64,000 nt of DNA from Streptomyces monomycini (GCF_022271435.1 NZ_JAFIQY010000029.1:1-64000); one strand, 5' to 3'; shown: positions 7,758 through 15,736, counted from the stretch's first letter. Numbers and translations: made by a program. The notes: generated from the sequence alone by a model not told the origin.

Positions 7758-8932
7758 GCGGCTGGTTTTCCGTCCTCCGCCGTCCAGCCGATGGGGGCGC
7801 GGCCGTGCTGGCGGTGATGGTGGGGCTTGGCTCGGTCGTGGCACTGGTAGCCGAAGCCGTGCTGAAGGTAGTAGCGCGGCGGTTCGTCCAGTCCTTCAAC
7901 GACGATGGCACGGTCGTTGACTTGGACAGGCCCGCTCGCGCCGAGTCCGCGCGCCTCTTGGGTGACGGTCGTCAGCGCTGGCTTGACCCATGCGGCCTGG
8001 CACTTCGCGATCTGCTGCGGCGGGCAGATGTCGCACAGTTCGCGGATGCCGTAGTGCCCGTTGTAGTCGGCCTCCCCGTGGGCGTAGGCGACGCCGCAGG
8101 AGGTTTTGCGGAACAGCGCCCCCCATGAAGGGTCCTTCCCGATGGCGTCGAGGATGCGCTGCTCGGCGGCCTCGGGCAGGATCTTGCGCCGGGCGGTGTC
8201 CTGGTAGGGCATGGCCAGGCCGTGCGCCTGGTAGTACGCGGCGATCTCGTCGCGGAAGAACAGGCCGGTGAAGACGGTGGCGTGGGCGTGCTGGGACAGT
8301 TCGTGCGCCCGCTCGATGTCGGCGGCGGAGTCGTTGAGGCCGGGGACGATGGGCCGCCAGTACAGGACGGTGCGGTACCGGTCGGCGTGCTCGTAGAGGG
8401 TGCGCAGGCTGGTTGCGGCGATGTTGCTGTCCACCGGCTCGATCCGCTCGTCCTGGATGCGGGAGTGTGTCACCAGGACGGTCAGGCGCAGGTTGGTGAA
8501 GGAGTTGAGGACGGCGCAGTCCTCGGGACCGACACGCCACCGGGTGATGATCAGGACGTGGTTGGTGAGGCCCTGGCCGTCGAGCTGCCGCAGGACGTTG
8601 AACAGGTGCGGCTTGACGGCGGGGAGCATCGGGTCGGTGGCCCGGTTCAGGAGCTGGATGGGCGTCTTGTGCGGGCGGAAGTAGCGGTGGCCGATGAGCC
8701 GGGTCACGGCGTCCTCGTCGCTCAGCAGGCGCCGGGGCACCTTCATGGCGAAGTTCTGGAAGAGGTGGCGCACGCAGTATCCGCAGTCGAGCGGGCAGCC
8801 GACGATCCAGTTCAGCGAGAGCCCTGACTTGCGGTACTCGATCACGTCGGCGAGTTCCTGCTTCATCCCGCTGATCTGGTCCGGGGAGAGGATCGGCAGG
8901 GCGCGGCGGGCGCCCAGGGTGGGGGTGCTCAT
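7754..8932 (-). CDS. Radical SAM enzyme with a C-terminal Cys cluster
   Basis: 392 residues. The start ATG 8932-8930 overlaps the preceding stop (TGATG). GCPLDCGYC places the C-x3-C-x2-C motif at C46, C50 and C53; this binds the 4Fe-4S cluster that cleaves S-adenosylmethionine. A TIM-barrel-like body follows (LTVLVTHSR, TVLYWRPIVPGLND). Near residues 305-340 lie four further cysteines: SCGVAYAHGE, LCDIC and KCQAAW, spaced as C-x20-C-x2-C-x8-C, which could ligate an auxiliary cluster. It somewhat resembles spore photoproduct lyase-like and other SPASM-poor radical SAM proteins, but I cannot assign a subfamily. Neighbours suggest a nucleotide or nucleic-acid substrate; that is inference. Confidence 0.85.
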   Translation of the reverse strand: MSTPTLGARRALPILSPDQISGMKQELADVIEYRKSGLSLNWIVGCPLDCGYCVRHLFQNFAMKVPRRLLSDEDAVTRLIGHRYFRPHKTPIQLLNRATDPMLPAVKPHLFNVLRQLDGQGLTNHVLIITRWRVGPEDCAVLNSFTNLRLTVLVTHSRIQDERIEPVDSNIAATSLRTLYEHADRYRTVLYWRPIVPGLNDSAADIERAHELSQHAHATVFTGLFFRDEIAAYYQAHGLAMPYQDTARRKILPEAAEQRILDAIGKDPSWGALFRKTSCGVAYAHGEADYNGHYGIRELCDICPPQQIAKCQAAWVKPALTTVTQEARGLGASGPVQVNDRAIVVEGLDEPPRYYLQHGFGYQCHDRAKPHHHRQHGRAPIGWTAEDGKPAA

Positions 8933-9987
8933 CACAGACTCCAGGGGTAGATGAGGTCGGCAGGCGCACTCTGCGCCGGGAGATCCGGCGCAAGGAGGCC
9001 TCGGCGTGCGGCCCCGTACCAGGTGCCGAAGTCGCGGCGGGCCGCATCGGCGTCGTCGCTGGTGTGCACCAAGTTGCGTACGAGTCGCTTGTCGGTGAGC
9101 GCGGCCGCCAGGCTGTCGGCGCCGAGGTCGCCGCGGATCGTGCCAGCCGCGGCCCTGGTGGGGTCGTAGTGCCCGAGCAAATCCCGCAGCTGGGCGTGGA
9201 TGCCGGGCTCGCCGTACGCGAGCGCGACGGTGACCTGGCGGCCGGCGTACTCCTGGTCCAGGCAGGCCGGGATGTCCCGGTCGGGGAGATAGTCGGCGTC
9301 CACGAGCAGGTCCCAGTAGTGCACGTGGGCCTGCCACGGCTGCACGGTGACTTCCTGACGGCTGGTGATCATGAAGCCGGCCGCGGCGATCCGGTGCAGG
9401 ACGGCATCGACCAGGCCGCACTCGACTGCGTCCGGCTTGCACAGGATGACCGAGCAGCGGGTGAAGTCCGAGATCGTCAGGGCTCGTCCGGGGCCGTACC
9501 AGGTGCCGAAGTCGCGGCGGGCCGCATCGGCATCGTCGCTGGTGTGCACCAAGTTGCGTACGAGCCTGCCTTCCCCGGCGGCGGCCAGCACGCTGTCGGC
9601 GCCGAGGTCGCCGCGGATCGTGCCGACCGCTGCCTTGGTGGGGTCGGTGTGCCCGATCAGGCGCCGCAGCCGTGCGTGGAGGCGGGGCCCGCCGTGCGCG
9701 AGCGCGACGGTGACGGGTTTGTCCGCGTACGCGGCGTCGATGCGTGCGGGCAGGTCCGCCGGGAAGCGCCCCGGGTCGGCCAGCAGGTCCCGGTAGCTGA
9801 CGTGGGCCTGCCACGGGGCGGCGATCATGTCGGTGCGGGCGCGGACGCGGATGCCGACGCTTTCGACCCGTTCGAGGACGGCATCGACCAGGCCGCGTTC
9901 GACTGCGTCCGGCTTGCACAGGATGACGGCCCAGCGGTCGAAGTCGATGCCCTCGACCACTGCGCCGGGCGGTGGCTTGCGGCTCAT
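8932..9987 (-). CDS. Double-domain nucleoside diphosphate kinase-like protein
   Basis: 351 residues from ATG 9987-9985, overlapping the preceding stop by four bases. Two NDP kinase domains lie in tandem. Domain 1 has CKPDAVERGLV (K25), GTIRGDLGADS and RNLVHTSDDA (H148). Domain 2 has CKPDAVECGLV (K184), GTIRGDLGADS and RNLVHTSDDA (H308). The phosphate-accepting histidine and P-site lysine are therefore kept in both. Ordinary bacterial NDPKs are single domains of about 140 residues that form tetramers or hexamers. About 70 bp of DNA is nearly identical between the halves (9014-9085 and 9497-9568), so the duplication is recent or maintained by gene conversion. Likely role: making triphosphates of the nucleotide produced by its neighbours. 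Confidence 0.88.
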   Translation of the reverse strand: MSRKPPPGAVVEGIDFDRWAVILCKPDAVERGLVDAVLERVESVGIRVRARTDMIAAPWQAHVSYRDLLADPGRFPADLPARIDAAYADKPVTVALAHGGPRLHARLRRLIGHTDPTKAAVGTIRGDLGADSVLAAAGEGRLVRNLVHTSDDADAARRDFGTWYGPGRALTISDFTRCSVILCKPDAVECGLVDAVLHRIAAAGFMITSRQEVTVQPWQAHVHYWDLLVDADYLPDRDIPACLDQEYAGRQVTVALAYGEPGIHAQLRDLLGHYDPTRAAAGTIRGDLGADSLAAALTDKRLVRNLVHTSDDADAARRDFGTWYGAARRGLLAPDLPAQSAPADLIYPWSL

Positions 9988-11003
9988 CGGCGGCCCTCCG
10001 TGGTCGCGCAGGCCGCCCACCTGTGCCCGAGGAGCCAGCGCAGGCCGGGGTGCAGTGCGTCGAGCACGTCGCGGCCGACCGCATCGGCCAGGTCGTGCCG
10101 GAGCTGCCGGTACACCTCGAACAGGAGCACCGCCTGCTGCCAGTAGGCGTCCAAGTCAAGGCGCGCGACCTCGTCGGCGCCGTACTTCACCGTGTTGGTG
10201 CGCAGCAGCTCCTCGTGCGCCAGGAGCCGTTCGATGATGTCGGGGCCCGTCCCGGCCGACATCGTGGGGAAGGTGAAGTGGGTGTGGCGCACGTCAGCCT
10301 CATTGAGGACCCGCTGGACCCGGGTGGCGTTGCGGTCGTTGACGTGCGCCGAGCCGATCGTGTGGATGTATTGGCCCAGTTCGACGCCGAGTTGGAGGGC
10401 GGCGTACTCCTGGATCATCGTGAAGGAGAAAACATCGGACAGCAGACCGCAGTCCAGGTCGTTGGCCCGCATGTTGCACACCATGTGCAGGTGTCCGTCA
10501 CGGATGAGGAAATGGAGGCCGGACAGGCAAGCCACGTCGGGGTTGTTGGGGGTGGCCAGTTCGGCGGCCGAGAACACCGGAAGGTAGCCGCGCTTGCTGT
10601 CGGTCTCGGTGCGCAGCAGCTCCAGTACCCGGTCGAAGGGGGCCTCGGTGTCCCCGTCGGCGTGGTTGAACAGCGTGTGGCCGTAGGCGGACCCGCCGAG
10701 CGTGATGCCGTCGGCGGAGTTGTAGCGCATGGACGGCGCGTAGTAACCGATCATCTTCAGGTCCCGGCGGCCGGCCAGGTACCACAGCGCTTCGGCGAAC
10801 TGGAAGATCACGTTGACCTTGCGGGCGGCGATGTAGGGCAGCCGCTGGCGTGGGTCCGTCAGGCGGAAGCTGACGCCGATGATCTCCCGGGCGTTGTTCC
10901 CTCGGGCCGTGATGCGGTACTCCGGGCCCTGGCAGGCCAGTCGCAACAAGTCGAGGTAGGCGCCCTCGACGGTGCGATAGGTGGGTGCGTTCAGAAACAT
11001 CAT
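9984..11003 (-). CDS. Thymidylate synthase-fold enzyme, probably a (d)CMP hydroxymethylase
   Basis: 339 residues. Starts at ATG 11003 or the adjacent ATG 11000, which is better spaced from GGAG. The thymidylate synthase core is clear: AEALWYLAG (E71), DVACLSGLHF with catalytic C159, the phosphate-binding MRANDL (R179, D182), and IHTIGSAH (H220). The residue that selects uracil in thymidylate synthases, Asn in LPFN (E. coli N177), is Asp190 here (GLLSD). That change is the hallmark of T4 dCMP hydroxymethylase and reverses the preference toward cytosine. The Tyr two residues after the His, which touches the sugar, is Asn222. Predicted reaction: folate-dependent hydroxymethylation or methylation of (d)CMP. 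Reaction inferred. Confidence 0.8.
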   Translation of the reverse strand: MMFLNAPTYRTVEGAYLDLLRLACQGPEYRITARGNNAREIIGVSFRLTDPRQRLPYIAARKVNVIFQFAEALWYLAGRRDLKMIGYYAPSMRYNSADGITLGGSAYGHTLFNHADGDTEAPFDRVLELLRTETDSKRGYLPVFSAAELATPNNPDVACLSGLHFLIRDGHLHMVCNMRANDLDCGLLSDVFSFTMIQEYAALQLGVELGQYIHTIGSAHVNDRNATRVQRVLNEADVRHTHFTFPTMSAGTGPDIIERLLAHEELLRTNTVKYGADEVARLDLDAYWQQAVLLFEVYRQLRHDLADAVGRDVLDALHPGLRWLLGHRWAACATTEGRR

Positions 11004-11102
11004 CTCTCCAGGTCAGCGGGCCACCGCAGGGCGGGCCCGGGGCGGCTCAGCGTGGGGAGCGTGCCGCAGGGCCTCCCGCGGGGGAAGGGCCTGCGGCGAA
11101 TT

Positions 11103-12050
11103 TCAGCTCTCCCGGGCAAGCTCGAAAGCGGAGGTCGGCTGGGGCACGGGGCGGCGGAGGATATCGAGGAGCGCGTCGAGGTCCCAGCGGGTCACGACGA
11201 AGTCGTGATCGGAGGTCTCTTCGGAGTCGATGACTTCGCAGCCGGAGACGGCCGGGAGCAGGGGGCGGCTGGCGCACACCCAGTCCACGCGGGTGGCGGG
11301 CCCGTGGGTGTCGCTGGCGGGCATGGTCGGCGCCAGGCCCGTCCCGCAGCCCTTCGCCATGGCCAGGTGATGGGCTACATCGACCACACCGGCCTTTCCC
11401 AGGACGGCGTGTGGGTCGGTGTCCATGCGGTCGGTGCCGTCCGGGCCGCGGCGGCTGCGGTGGGCCCGGTGCGGCTCGTCGCCGATGTCGCCGAGGTGCG
11501 GCAGCGGCACGTCGCCGGGCGTGTCCTGAGCCTGGTGCGGGTAGCTGTTGCCGTCGATACCGGCGATCATGTACGCCTTGCGGAGAGTGCCGTCGGGCAT
11601 CCGGACCGTCCGGTCGGCGAAGGTCGACAGGCAGCCGGCTTCCATCTCCCGCTGCACCGGGACGGCGTAGGAGAAGTGCCCGGCGGTGAAGATGACGGGC
11701 CTGGACTGGCGGCCGGCGCCCCTGAGCTGGAGGCCCACGGCGGTCGGCGGATTCTGCATGATCAGCGATGGGTTGGGGAACTCCGCGACGGGCGCGAACA
11801 CGGCCATGTCGGCGAAGACAGCAGTGGCCGAGCGCTCACCGAGCCAGCCGCGCAGCCCCACCCCGACCTCGGGGTCCTCCGCCTCGTACATCACGGCCCG
11901 AGCGTGGTCGGCCGCCCCGGGCATCTCCTGGCGCCACACCACGGTCGGCCGGTACGGGCGCAGGCGGCGCCATACCTTCAGCCGCGTCTCTCGGTTGCCG
12001 AAGCCGTTCTGCTCCACGTTGGCGCTGATCATGATGAGGTCGTTGGTCAT
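11103..12050 (-). CDS. Endonuclease/exonuclease/phosphatase-fold protein
   Basis: 315 residues from ATG 12050-12048 behind AAGGAGCAGGCC. Motifs of the EEP fold appear in order: ISANVEQNG at the start (Asn and Glu metal ligands), AGIDGNSYPH in the middle (the GDxN element, slightly altered), THGPATRVDWVCAS, and SDHDFVVTRW at the end with the catalytic Asp-His. The family includes DNases, nucleotide and lipid phosphatases and RNA deadenylases, so the substrate is open. It is separated from the thymidylate synthase-like gene by 99 bases and from the ATP-grasp gene by 371 bases with strong hairpins, so it may head its own transcript. Confidence 0.8.
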   Translation of the reverse strand: MTNDLIMISANVEQNGFGNRETRLKVWRRLRPYRPTVVWRQEMPGAADHARAVMYEAEDPEVGVGLRGWLGERSATAVFADMAVFAPVAEFPNPSLIMQNPPTAVGLQLRGAGRQSRPVIFTAGHFSYAVPVQREMEAGCLSTFADRTVRMPDGTLRKAYMIAGIDGNSYPHQAQDTPGDVPLPHLGDIGDEPHRAHRSRRGPDGTDRMDTDPHAVLGKAGVVDVAHHLAMAKGCGTGLAPTMPASDTHGPATRVDWVCASRPLLPAVSGCEVIDSEETSDHDFVVTRWDLDALLDILRRPVPQPTSAFELARES

Positions 12051-12087
12051 GGCCTGCTCCTTGAAAGCTGATGCGATGTCGGTGGGG

Positions 12088-12122
12088 GCCCTGGCCGCGG
12101 GCCGCTCACCCGCGGCCAGGGC
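12088..12122. terminator. Strong hairpin upstream of the EEP-fold gene
   Basis: Perfect 14-bp stem: GCCCTGGCCGCGGG at 12088-12101 and CCCGCGGCCAGGGC at 12109-12122, loop of 7. No T-tract. Position, between the ATP-grasp stop (12422) and the EEP start (12050) on the minus strand, suits a terminator or an attenuator in the EEP leader. Confidence 0.6.
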
Positions 12123-12322
12123 TGTTGGGTACCGCGCGGTGCCAGGGCGCCCCTCAGGGCCCCGGCACGGCCTGCCGATCCGGCTCCCCAGACGGACGGC
12201 CAGCACCTCCCGGCGTGCGACTGCCGGGAGGCCGCGGCGCGGCCCGCTCTCGCCGACGCACGAGGCAAGGCCGCTCGCGGAGGAGCAGCGCCGGTGACGG
12301 CGGCGGCTCCTCGGGACGGCGG

Positions 12323-12351
12323 GCCGAACGGCCAGGCTCTGGCCGTTCGGC
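12323..12351. terminator. Strong hairpin downstream of the ATP-grasp gene
   Basis: Perfect 13-bp stem: GCCGAACGGCCAG at 12323-12335 and CTGGCCGTTCGGC at 12339-12351, loop of 3, located 71 bases after the ATP-grasp stop on the minus strand. Likely a factor-independent terminator of the GC-rich Streptomyces type without a U-run. Confidence 0.65.
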
Positions 12352-12421
12352 GTCGGGCAGGCCCTAGCCCGCCGAGCCGGGGCTGGCGCGCGAGGTCACG
12401 CCTCGATGGGACATGGGACTC

Positions 12422-13453
12422 CTAGGGCGTGCACTCGGGCAGGGAGGCGGGGACGCGCCGCCGCCGGATGCGGGTGTCGGCCAGCGCGGCGGCGAGCCGG
12501 GCGGAGATGGTCAGGTCGGGAAGGTGGCGTTCGACAAAGCCCCACTGCCCGGCCGGGTTCACATCGACCAGCCACCACTGGTGCTGCGTGTCGACCAGCA
12601 GGTCCAGGGCCGCGTACCACAGGTGCAGGCGGTGCATCAGCCGATGCACGCCGGAGCGGACTTCGCCGGGCACGTCGGTGTAGTCGTAGACCAGCTCGTC
12701 GTAGTGGGCGCGGAAGTCCGTCGAGCGGGCGAGCGCCGTCAGCCGGGCGGCGAACAGGTGCCCGTTCACGACGATGAGCCGGATCTCGTACATCGCGTGG
12801 ATGCGCTGCTGGAACTGGTGCGCCGCGGTGCCCACGCCCTCATCGAGATCACCGGGGGCCACCGGGCTGGTGTAGAACGCCAGCGGGCCGTCGGCGGTTT
12901 CGACTCCCGGCGCCACCAGTGATTTGCACACCGTCTGGCCGAAATCGCCCACGGCCCGGCGCGCGTCGGCCGCGTCGTTACCGATCCAGGTCGGGGGCAC
13001 CCGCAGCCCGGCGGCCGCGGCCTGGACCAGGGCGTAGGGCTTGTTCTGGGCCGCGTCGGTGTGGACGGGGTGGTTGACGTGCAGGCAGTCCAGGGCGGCC
13101 AGGGTGCCGGCCAGCCCGGCAGCCGCCTCCCGGCTCAGCCACTCGGCCTGTCCCTCGTCCAGGCCCTCGGGGCTGATCCGGGGGCGGGAGGGGTGCCACC
13201 ACAAGACGGCGCCGATGTCCTCCAGTTGTACGCGGCGTCCGTCGGCTTCCAGGGTGCCCACGATGTGCCCGCCGGCCAATTGGGCGGCGAGGGTGACGCG
13301 GTCCGGGAAGCTGGCGAGGTCGAAGCGGATCACCGGGGCGCCGAGGGCGTACAGATCCTGGACGACGTGGTTGAGGGAGGCGTCGTCGTCGCGGGCGACC
13401 ACGCAGACCGGACGCGGACGCCCGGCCTGCGCGACGAGGTGGTCTACCACCAC
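12422..13453 (-). CDS. ATP-grasp peptide ligase, TgmB/MvdD-like
   Basis: About 343 residues. The likely start is GTG 13453 or 13450, overlapping the previous gene by 7-10 bases. The order fits the MvdD/TgmB ATP-grasp family: VCVVARDDDASLNHVVQDL then VIRFDLASFP in a pre-ATP-grasp Rossmann part, AVLWWHPSRP, NKPYALVQAAAAGLRVPPTW, QTVCKSLV and, near the end, WWLVDVNPAGQWGFVE with the metal-binding Asp-x-Asn. Relatives form macrocyclic ester or amide bonds between side chains of ribosomal peptides. A possible precursor is the overlapping gene just upstream (13444-13956). Such pairs are common in Streptomyces. Confidence 0.8.
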   Translation of the reverse strand: MVVDHLVAQAGRPRPVCVVARDDDASLNHVVQDLYALGAPVIRFDLASFPDRVTLAAQLAGGHIVGTLEADGRRVQLEDIGAVLWWHPSRPRISPEGLDEGQAEWLSREAAAGLAGTLAALDCLHVNHPVHTDAAQNKPYALVQAAAAGLRVPPTWIGNDAADARRAVGDFGQTVCKSLVAPGVETADGPLAFYTSPVAPGDLDEGVGTAAHQFQQRIHAMYEIRLIVVNGHLFAARLTALARSTDFRAHYDELVYDYTDVPGEVRSGVHRLMHRLHLWYAALDLLVDTQHQWWLVDVNPAGQWGFVERHLPDLTISARLAAALADTRIRRRRVPASLPECTP

Positions 13454-13956
13454 GAGTCGGCACCGCCCCCGGGACGGTCGTCCGTTTCCGGGACCGGCGT
13501 GCCCCGTCGTCGGGCCATGGTGGAGTAGGCCCCCAGGCTCATCCCGCCGACGACGATCTGGCGCTCGGCGTCGTAGCGGGACTCCGGCGCGGGAGGCTGG
13601 GCGTCGGGGTCGGTGTACATGTCTTGCAGCCACAGGGACTCGCTGTCGGGGTCCTGGTGCCACTGGAAGTTCACCGTGGGGTCGATCGTGGTGACCGCGG
13701 CGCCCCGCAGCAGCGTCCCCTCGTGCAGGACCCAGACCTGCGCCCCGACGGTGACACCGGCTTGCAGCAAGGTCACGACCGGAGGCTCTACCGGGTCGGT
13801 CGCAAGCCCGTGGTGGCGCATCCAGTTCGTGCGCGCCTTCACCATGGCTTTGACCGCCTGACGGTGAGAGGGCTGGCCCAGGCTGATGCGGTAGCGCGGC
13901 GGGCGGGCCGGCTCCGGTCTTTCCGCAGCGAAGTCCTCGTGAATCGTGAGGGGCAT
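13444..13956 (-). CDS. GNAT-like N-terminus joined to a possible ATP-grasp-modified RiPP precursor tail
   Basis: 170 residues from ATG 13956-13954, with GGAGGTG placed inside the end of the previous gene. Residues about 20-115 resemble the first half of a GNAT acetyltransferase: YRISLGQPSHRQAVKAMV, RTNWMRHHGL, VWVLHEGTLLRGAAV, SLWLQDMYTDP. The acetyl-CoA-binding half does not follow. Instead residues about 118-170 read SRYDAERQIVVGGMSLGAYS, a Thr/Pro/Asp segment, and a Gly-rich tail ending WW. A Y-D-x-x-x-Q segment before a Thr/Asp-rich tail is how precursors of TgmB-type ligases look. The overlap with the ligase gene supports this, but the fusion could also be a truncated GNAT. Confidence 0.55.
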   Translation of the reverse strand: MPLTIHEDFAAERPEPARPPRYRISLGQPSHRQAVKAMVKARTNWMRHHGLATDPVEPPVVTLLQAGVTVGAQVWVLHEGTLLRGAAVTTIDPTVNFQWHQDPDSESLWLQDMYTDPDAQPPAPESRYDAERQIVVGGMSLGAYSTMARRRGTPVPETDDRPGGGADSWW

Positions 13957-13959
13957 CGC

Positions 13960-14439
13960 CTACACCTCCGTGAACGCGGCGACGGACGAGGTCTCGCGCG
14001 GGTCGATCCGTTCCCCGCTGGCCTGAACCGCGAGGGCGCACCGGATGCGCCGCGCGGCGGCCCCGCAGTGGTCGGGCACCTTGACGGGGGCCAGCCACCG
14101 GTAGTGATTCATGCCGTCGCCCAAGACGATCCGCGGGTTGTGCGGCACGCGGCCGCAGAACCGTACGCGGTGGCGCAGGACGGGCGTGCCGGTGGCCGGA
14201 TCGGCGGGGGTCCAATCGGTGGCGAGCAGCCGGCCCACGATGATGTCCAGCCCGGTGGCGCTCTTGACCGCGGTTGCCAGCCCCATCCACCCGGTGCCGT
14301 TTTCGCCGGAGGCAAGGCCCGGCAGATCGTAGACGCCTTCGGGCGCGTCTTCGTGGTGCACCACCAGCACGAAGTCCTGGGGGTCGAGCAGCACCGCGGA
14401 GTAGACGGTGCGCGGGCGTGGCGCGGGGGGCGGGGGCAT
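13960..14439 (-). CDS. Nudix-fold-like protein with a degenerate Nudix box
   Basis: 159 residues from ATG 14439. A Nudix-like layout is visible: a first strand TVYSAVLLDPQDFVLVVHHE, then YDLPGLASGENGTGWMGLAT where the Nudix box should be, then ATGLDIIVGRLLATDW and RHRVRFCGRV. The catalytic pattern G-x5-E-x7-REUxEExGU is not met: the REUxEE residues are absent, so metal-dependent pyrophosphohydrolysis is doubtful. It may bind a nucleotide or act as a scaffold. It ends three bases before the start of the GNAT/RiPP-like gene and carries that gene's ribosome binding site. The Nudix family call is by shape and could be wrong. Confidence 0.6.
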   Translation of the reverse strand: MPPPPAPRPRTVYSAVLLDPQDFVLVVHHEDAPEGVYDLPGLASGENGTGWMGLATAVKSATGLDIIVGRLLATDWTPADPATGTPVLRHRVRFCGRVPHNPRIVLGDGMNHYRWLAPVKVPDHCGAAARRIRCALAVQASGERIDPRETSSVAAFTEV

Positions 14440-14496
14440 CGGGTCTCCGTTGCAAGTCGGGCGCCGGCCACAGCGGACGGCGATGGGCGGGCGGCG

Positions 14497-14913
14497 TCAG
14501 GCCGCGGAAATAGGGGGGCGGCGTGCAATGCCGGCGTACCGGCCGCGGTCGCGGAAGGCGGCCTTGAAGACGGCCTCCTGGACCGCTTCCTGGCACGGGA
14601 GGCAGCCGTAGAGCGCGACATCGGCAACCCACTGGATGACCACGCTTCGCCCGTCGGGCCAGCGGCGTACGGAGGTCAGCACCGAGGTGTTCTCGCCGAC
14701 TCGGTCCACGGGGACGTCGATGGCCTCGCACAACGAGCAGCCCGCGATGGCGGACCCGGACCGTTCCTGCAACCGCTGTCGGTGCCGGCCGCACAGGAAC
14801 AGCGGCACGTACAGCCCGCAGAAGTCCCCCGGTCCGACGAAGACGGCGGGATTCGCGGCGGTCGGCTCACACCCGCGCCAGCACCGGCCGTTCAGCAGTG
14901 GCTCGGCCTTCAT
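14497..14913 (-). CDS. Cys-rich hypothetical protein
   Basis: 138 residues. The start ATG 14913-14911 overlaps the stop of the gene before it (ATGA). Cysteines come in pairs: RCWRGCEP, FCGLYVPLFLCGRHRQRL, GCSLCEA and GCLPCQEA, suggesting two zinc sites or a structural metal site. No signal peptide or membrane segment. Not a family I recognise. The tight overlap places it in the same message as the neighbours. Confidence 0.7.
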   Translation of the reverse strand: MKAEPLLNGRCWRGCEPTAANPAVFVGPGDFCGLYVPLFLCGRHRQRLQERSGSAIAGCSLCEAIDVPVDRVGENTSVLTSVRRWPDGRSVVIQWVADVALYGCLPCQEAVQEAVFKAAFRDRGRYAGIARRPPISAA

Positions 14914-15419
14914 ACGGCCTCCCTCACCAAAGTGACCACCAGCGCACCGGGAGCAGATGCTGTGGCCGCCTCTACGGTGCAGCCGATCGCCAAGGTGGTG
15001 CGCACGCCGTTTGCGGTGACCGCGATGCTGTAGCCGGTGCAGTCCCCGGCCAGGCGGTCGGCGAACTCGCGCCGTACGTCGGCGCTCCCCAGGGCGCCGA
15101 TAAACATCTCCGCGGGGTGCCCGGGGCGCAGCTTCAGCCTCTTGGCCTGGGCGTGCAGCCAGTCCACCGCGTGCATGGCGTGCGCTACCCGCCCTCCGGA
15201 CAGGGTCTCCTCGGCTTCACCGGGCACGGACACGCTGTGCGACGCCCACCACGTGACGACGGGGTCCGACTCCGTGTTCCGGCGGTCCCCCCAGTCGACC
15301 GTGACATAGTCGCCTGCCGGTGCTGTGCCCGGTGCGGCATCGTCGAGACCGCGGGCGCGTAAAGCGTGACGGCGCCAGCGGGGGACGGGCCGGCCGCCCC
15401 AGGAGAAACCAATCATCAC
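14910..15419 (-). CDS. Hypothetical protein in the nucleotide-enzyme train
   Basis: 169 residues, start ATG 15419-15417 overlapping the DUF5999 stop (TGATG). Predicted alpha/beta: DYVTVDWGDRRNT, PVVTWWASHSVSVPGEAE, a helix HAMHAVDWLHAQAKRL, then EMFIGALGSADVRREFADRL and ALVVTLVREAV at the end. The spacing of acidic residues gives no clear catalytic site. I do not recognise the family. It ends on the start codon of the Cys-rich gene. Confidence 0.7.
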   Translation of the reverse strand: MMIGFSWGGRPVPRWRRHALRARGLDDAAPGTAPAGDYVTVDWGDRRNTESDPVVTWWASHSVSVPGEAEETLSGGRVAHAMHAVDWLHAQAKRLKLRPGHPAEMFIGALGSADVRREFADRLAGDCTGYSIAVTANGVRTTLAIGCTVEAATASAPGALVVTLVREAV

Positions 15420-15649
15420 GCCTCCGCTCCCGTCCCGACCATCCGGCGGTGCGGCGCGATGACCTGCCCGTTCGGGAGGATTTCACCCGTATCCTCGAAC
15501 GCCAGTACGCCATTGCACAGCAAGCTCCAGCCCTGCTCGGGGTGGGCTGCCACGATGTGCGCCGCTTCCCGGTCCGCCCCGTCAGCGGTCGGGCACAGCG
15601 GCCGGTGCTGGCACGAAGGCGGTGTGCTGTGCTGGTCGGTCGGGGGCAT
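15416..15649 (-). CDS. DUF5999 family protein
   Basis: 77 residues. After a variable N-terminus comes the DUF5999 signature: CQHRPLCPTADGADREAAH, HPEQGWSLLCNGVLAFEDTG, ILPNGQVIAPHR. The family is restricted to actinomycetes, with unknown function; a conserved C-x5-C pair near residues 13-19 and a single later Cys could bind metal. It is next to an anti-sigma-like ATPase, an arrangement I associate with Streptomyces regulatory islands. Its stop overlaps the next start. Confidence 0.82.
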   Translation of the reverse strand: MPPTDQHSTPPSCQHRPLCPTADGADREAAHIVAAHPEQGWSLLCNGVLAFEDTGEILPNGQVIAPHRRMVGTGAEA

Positions 15650-15736
15650 GTCCTGGTCCTCTGGTCAGGGGTGGGGTCGCCGTGGCGGCGGGCGGACAGG
15701 GCGCTGCTCCGGCGGCTACCGAAACGGTTCGGCTCA

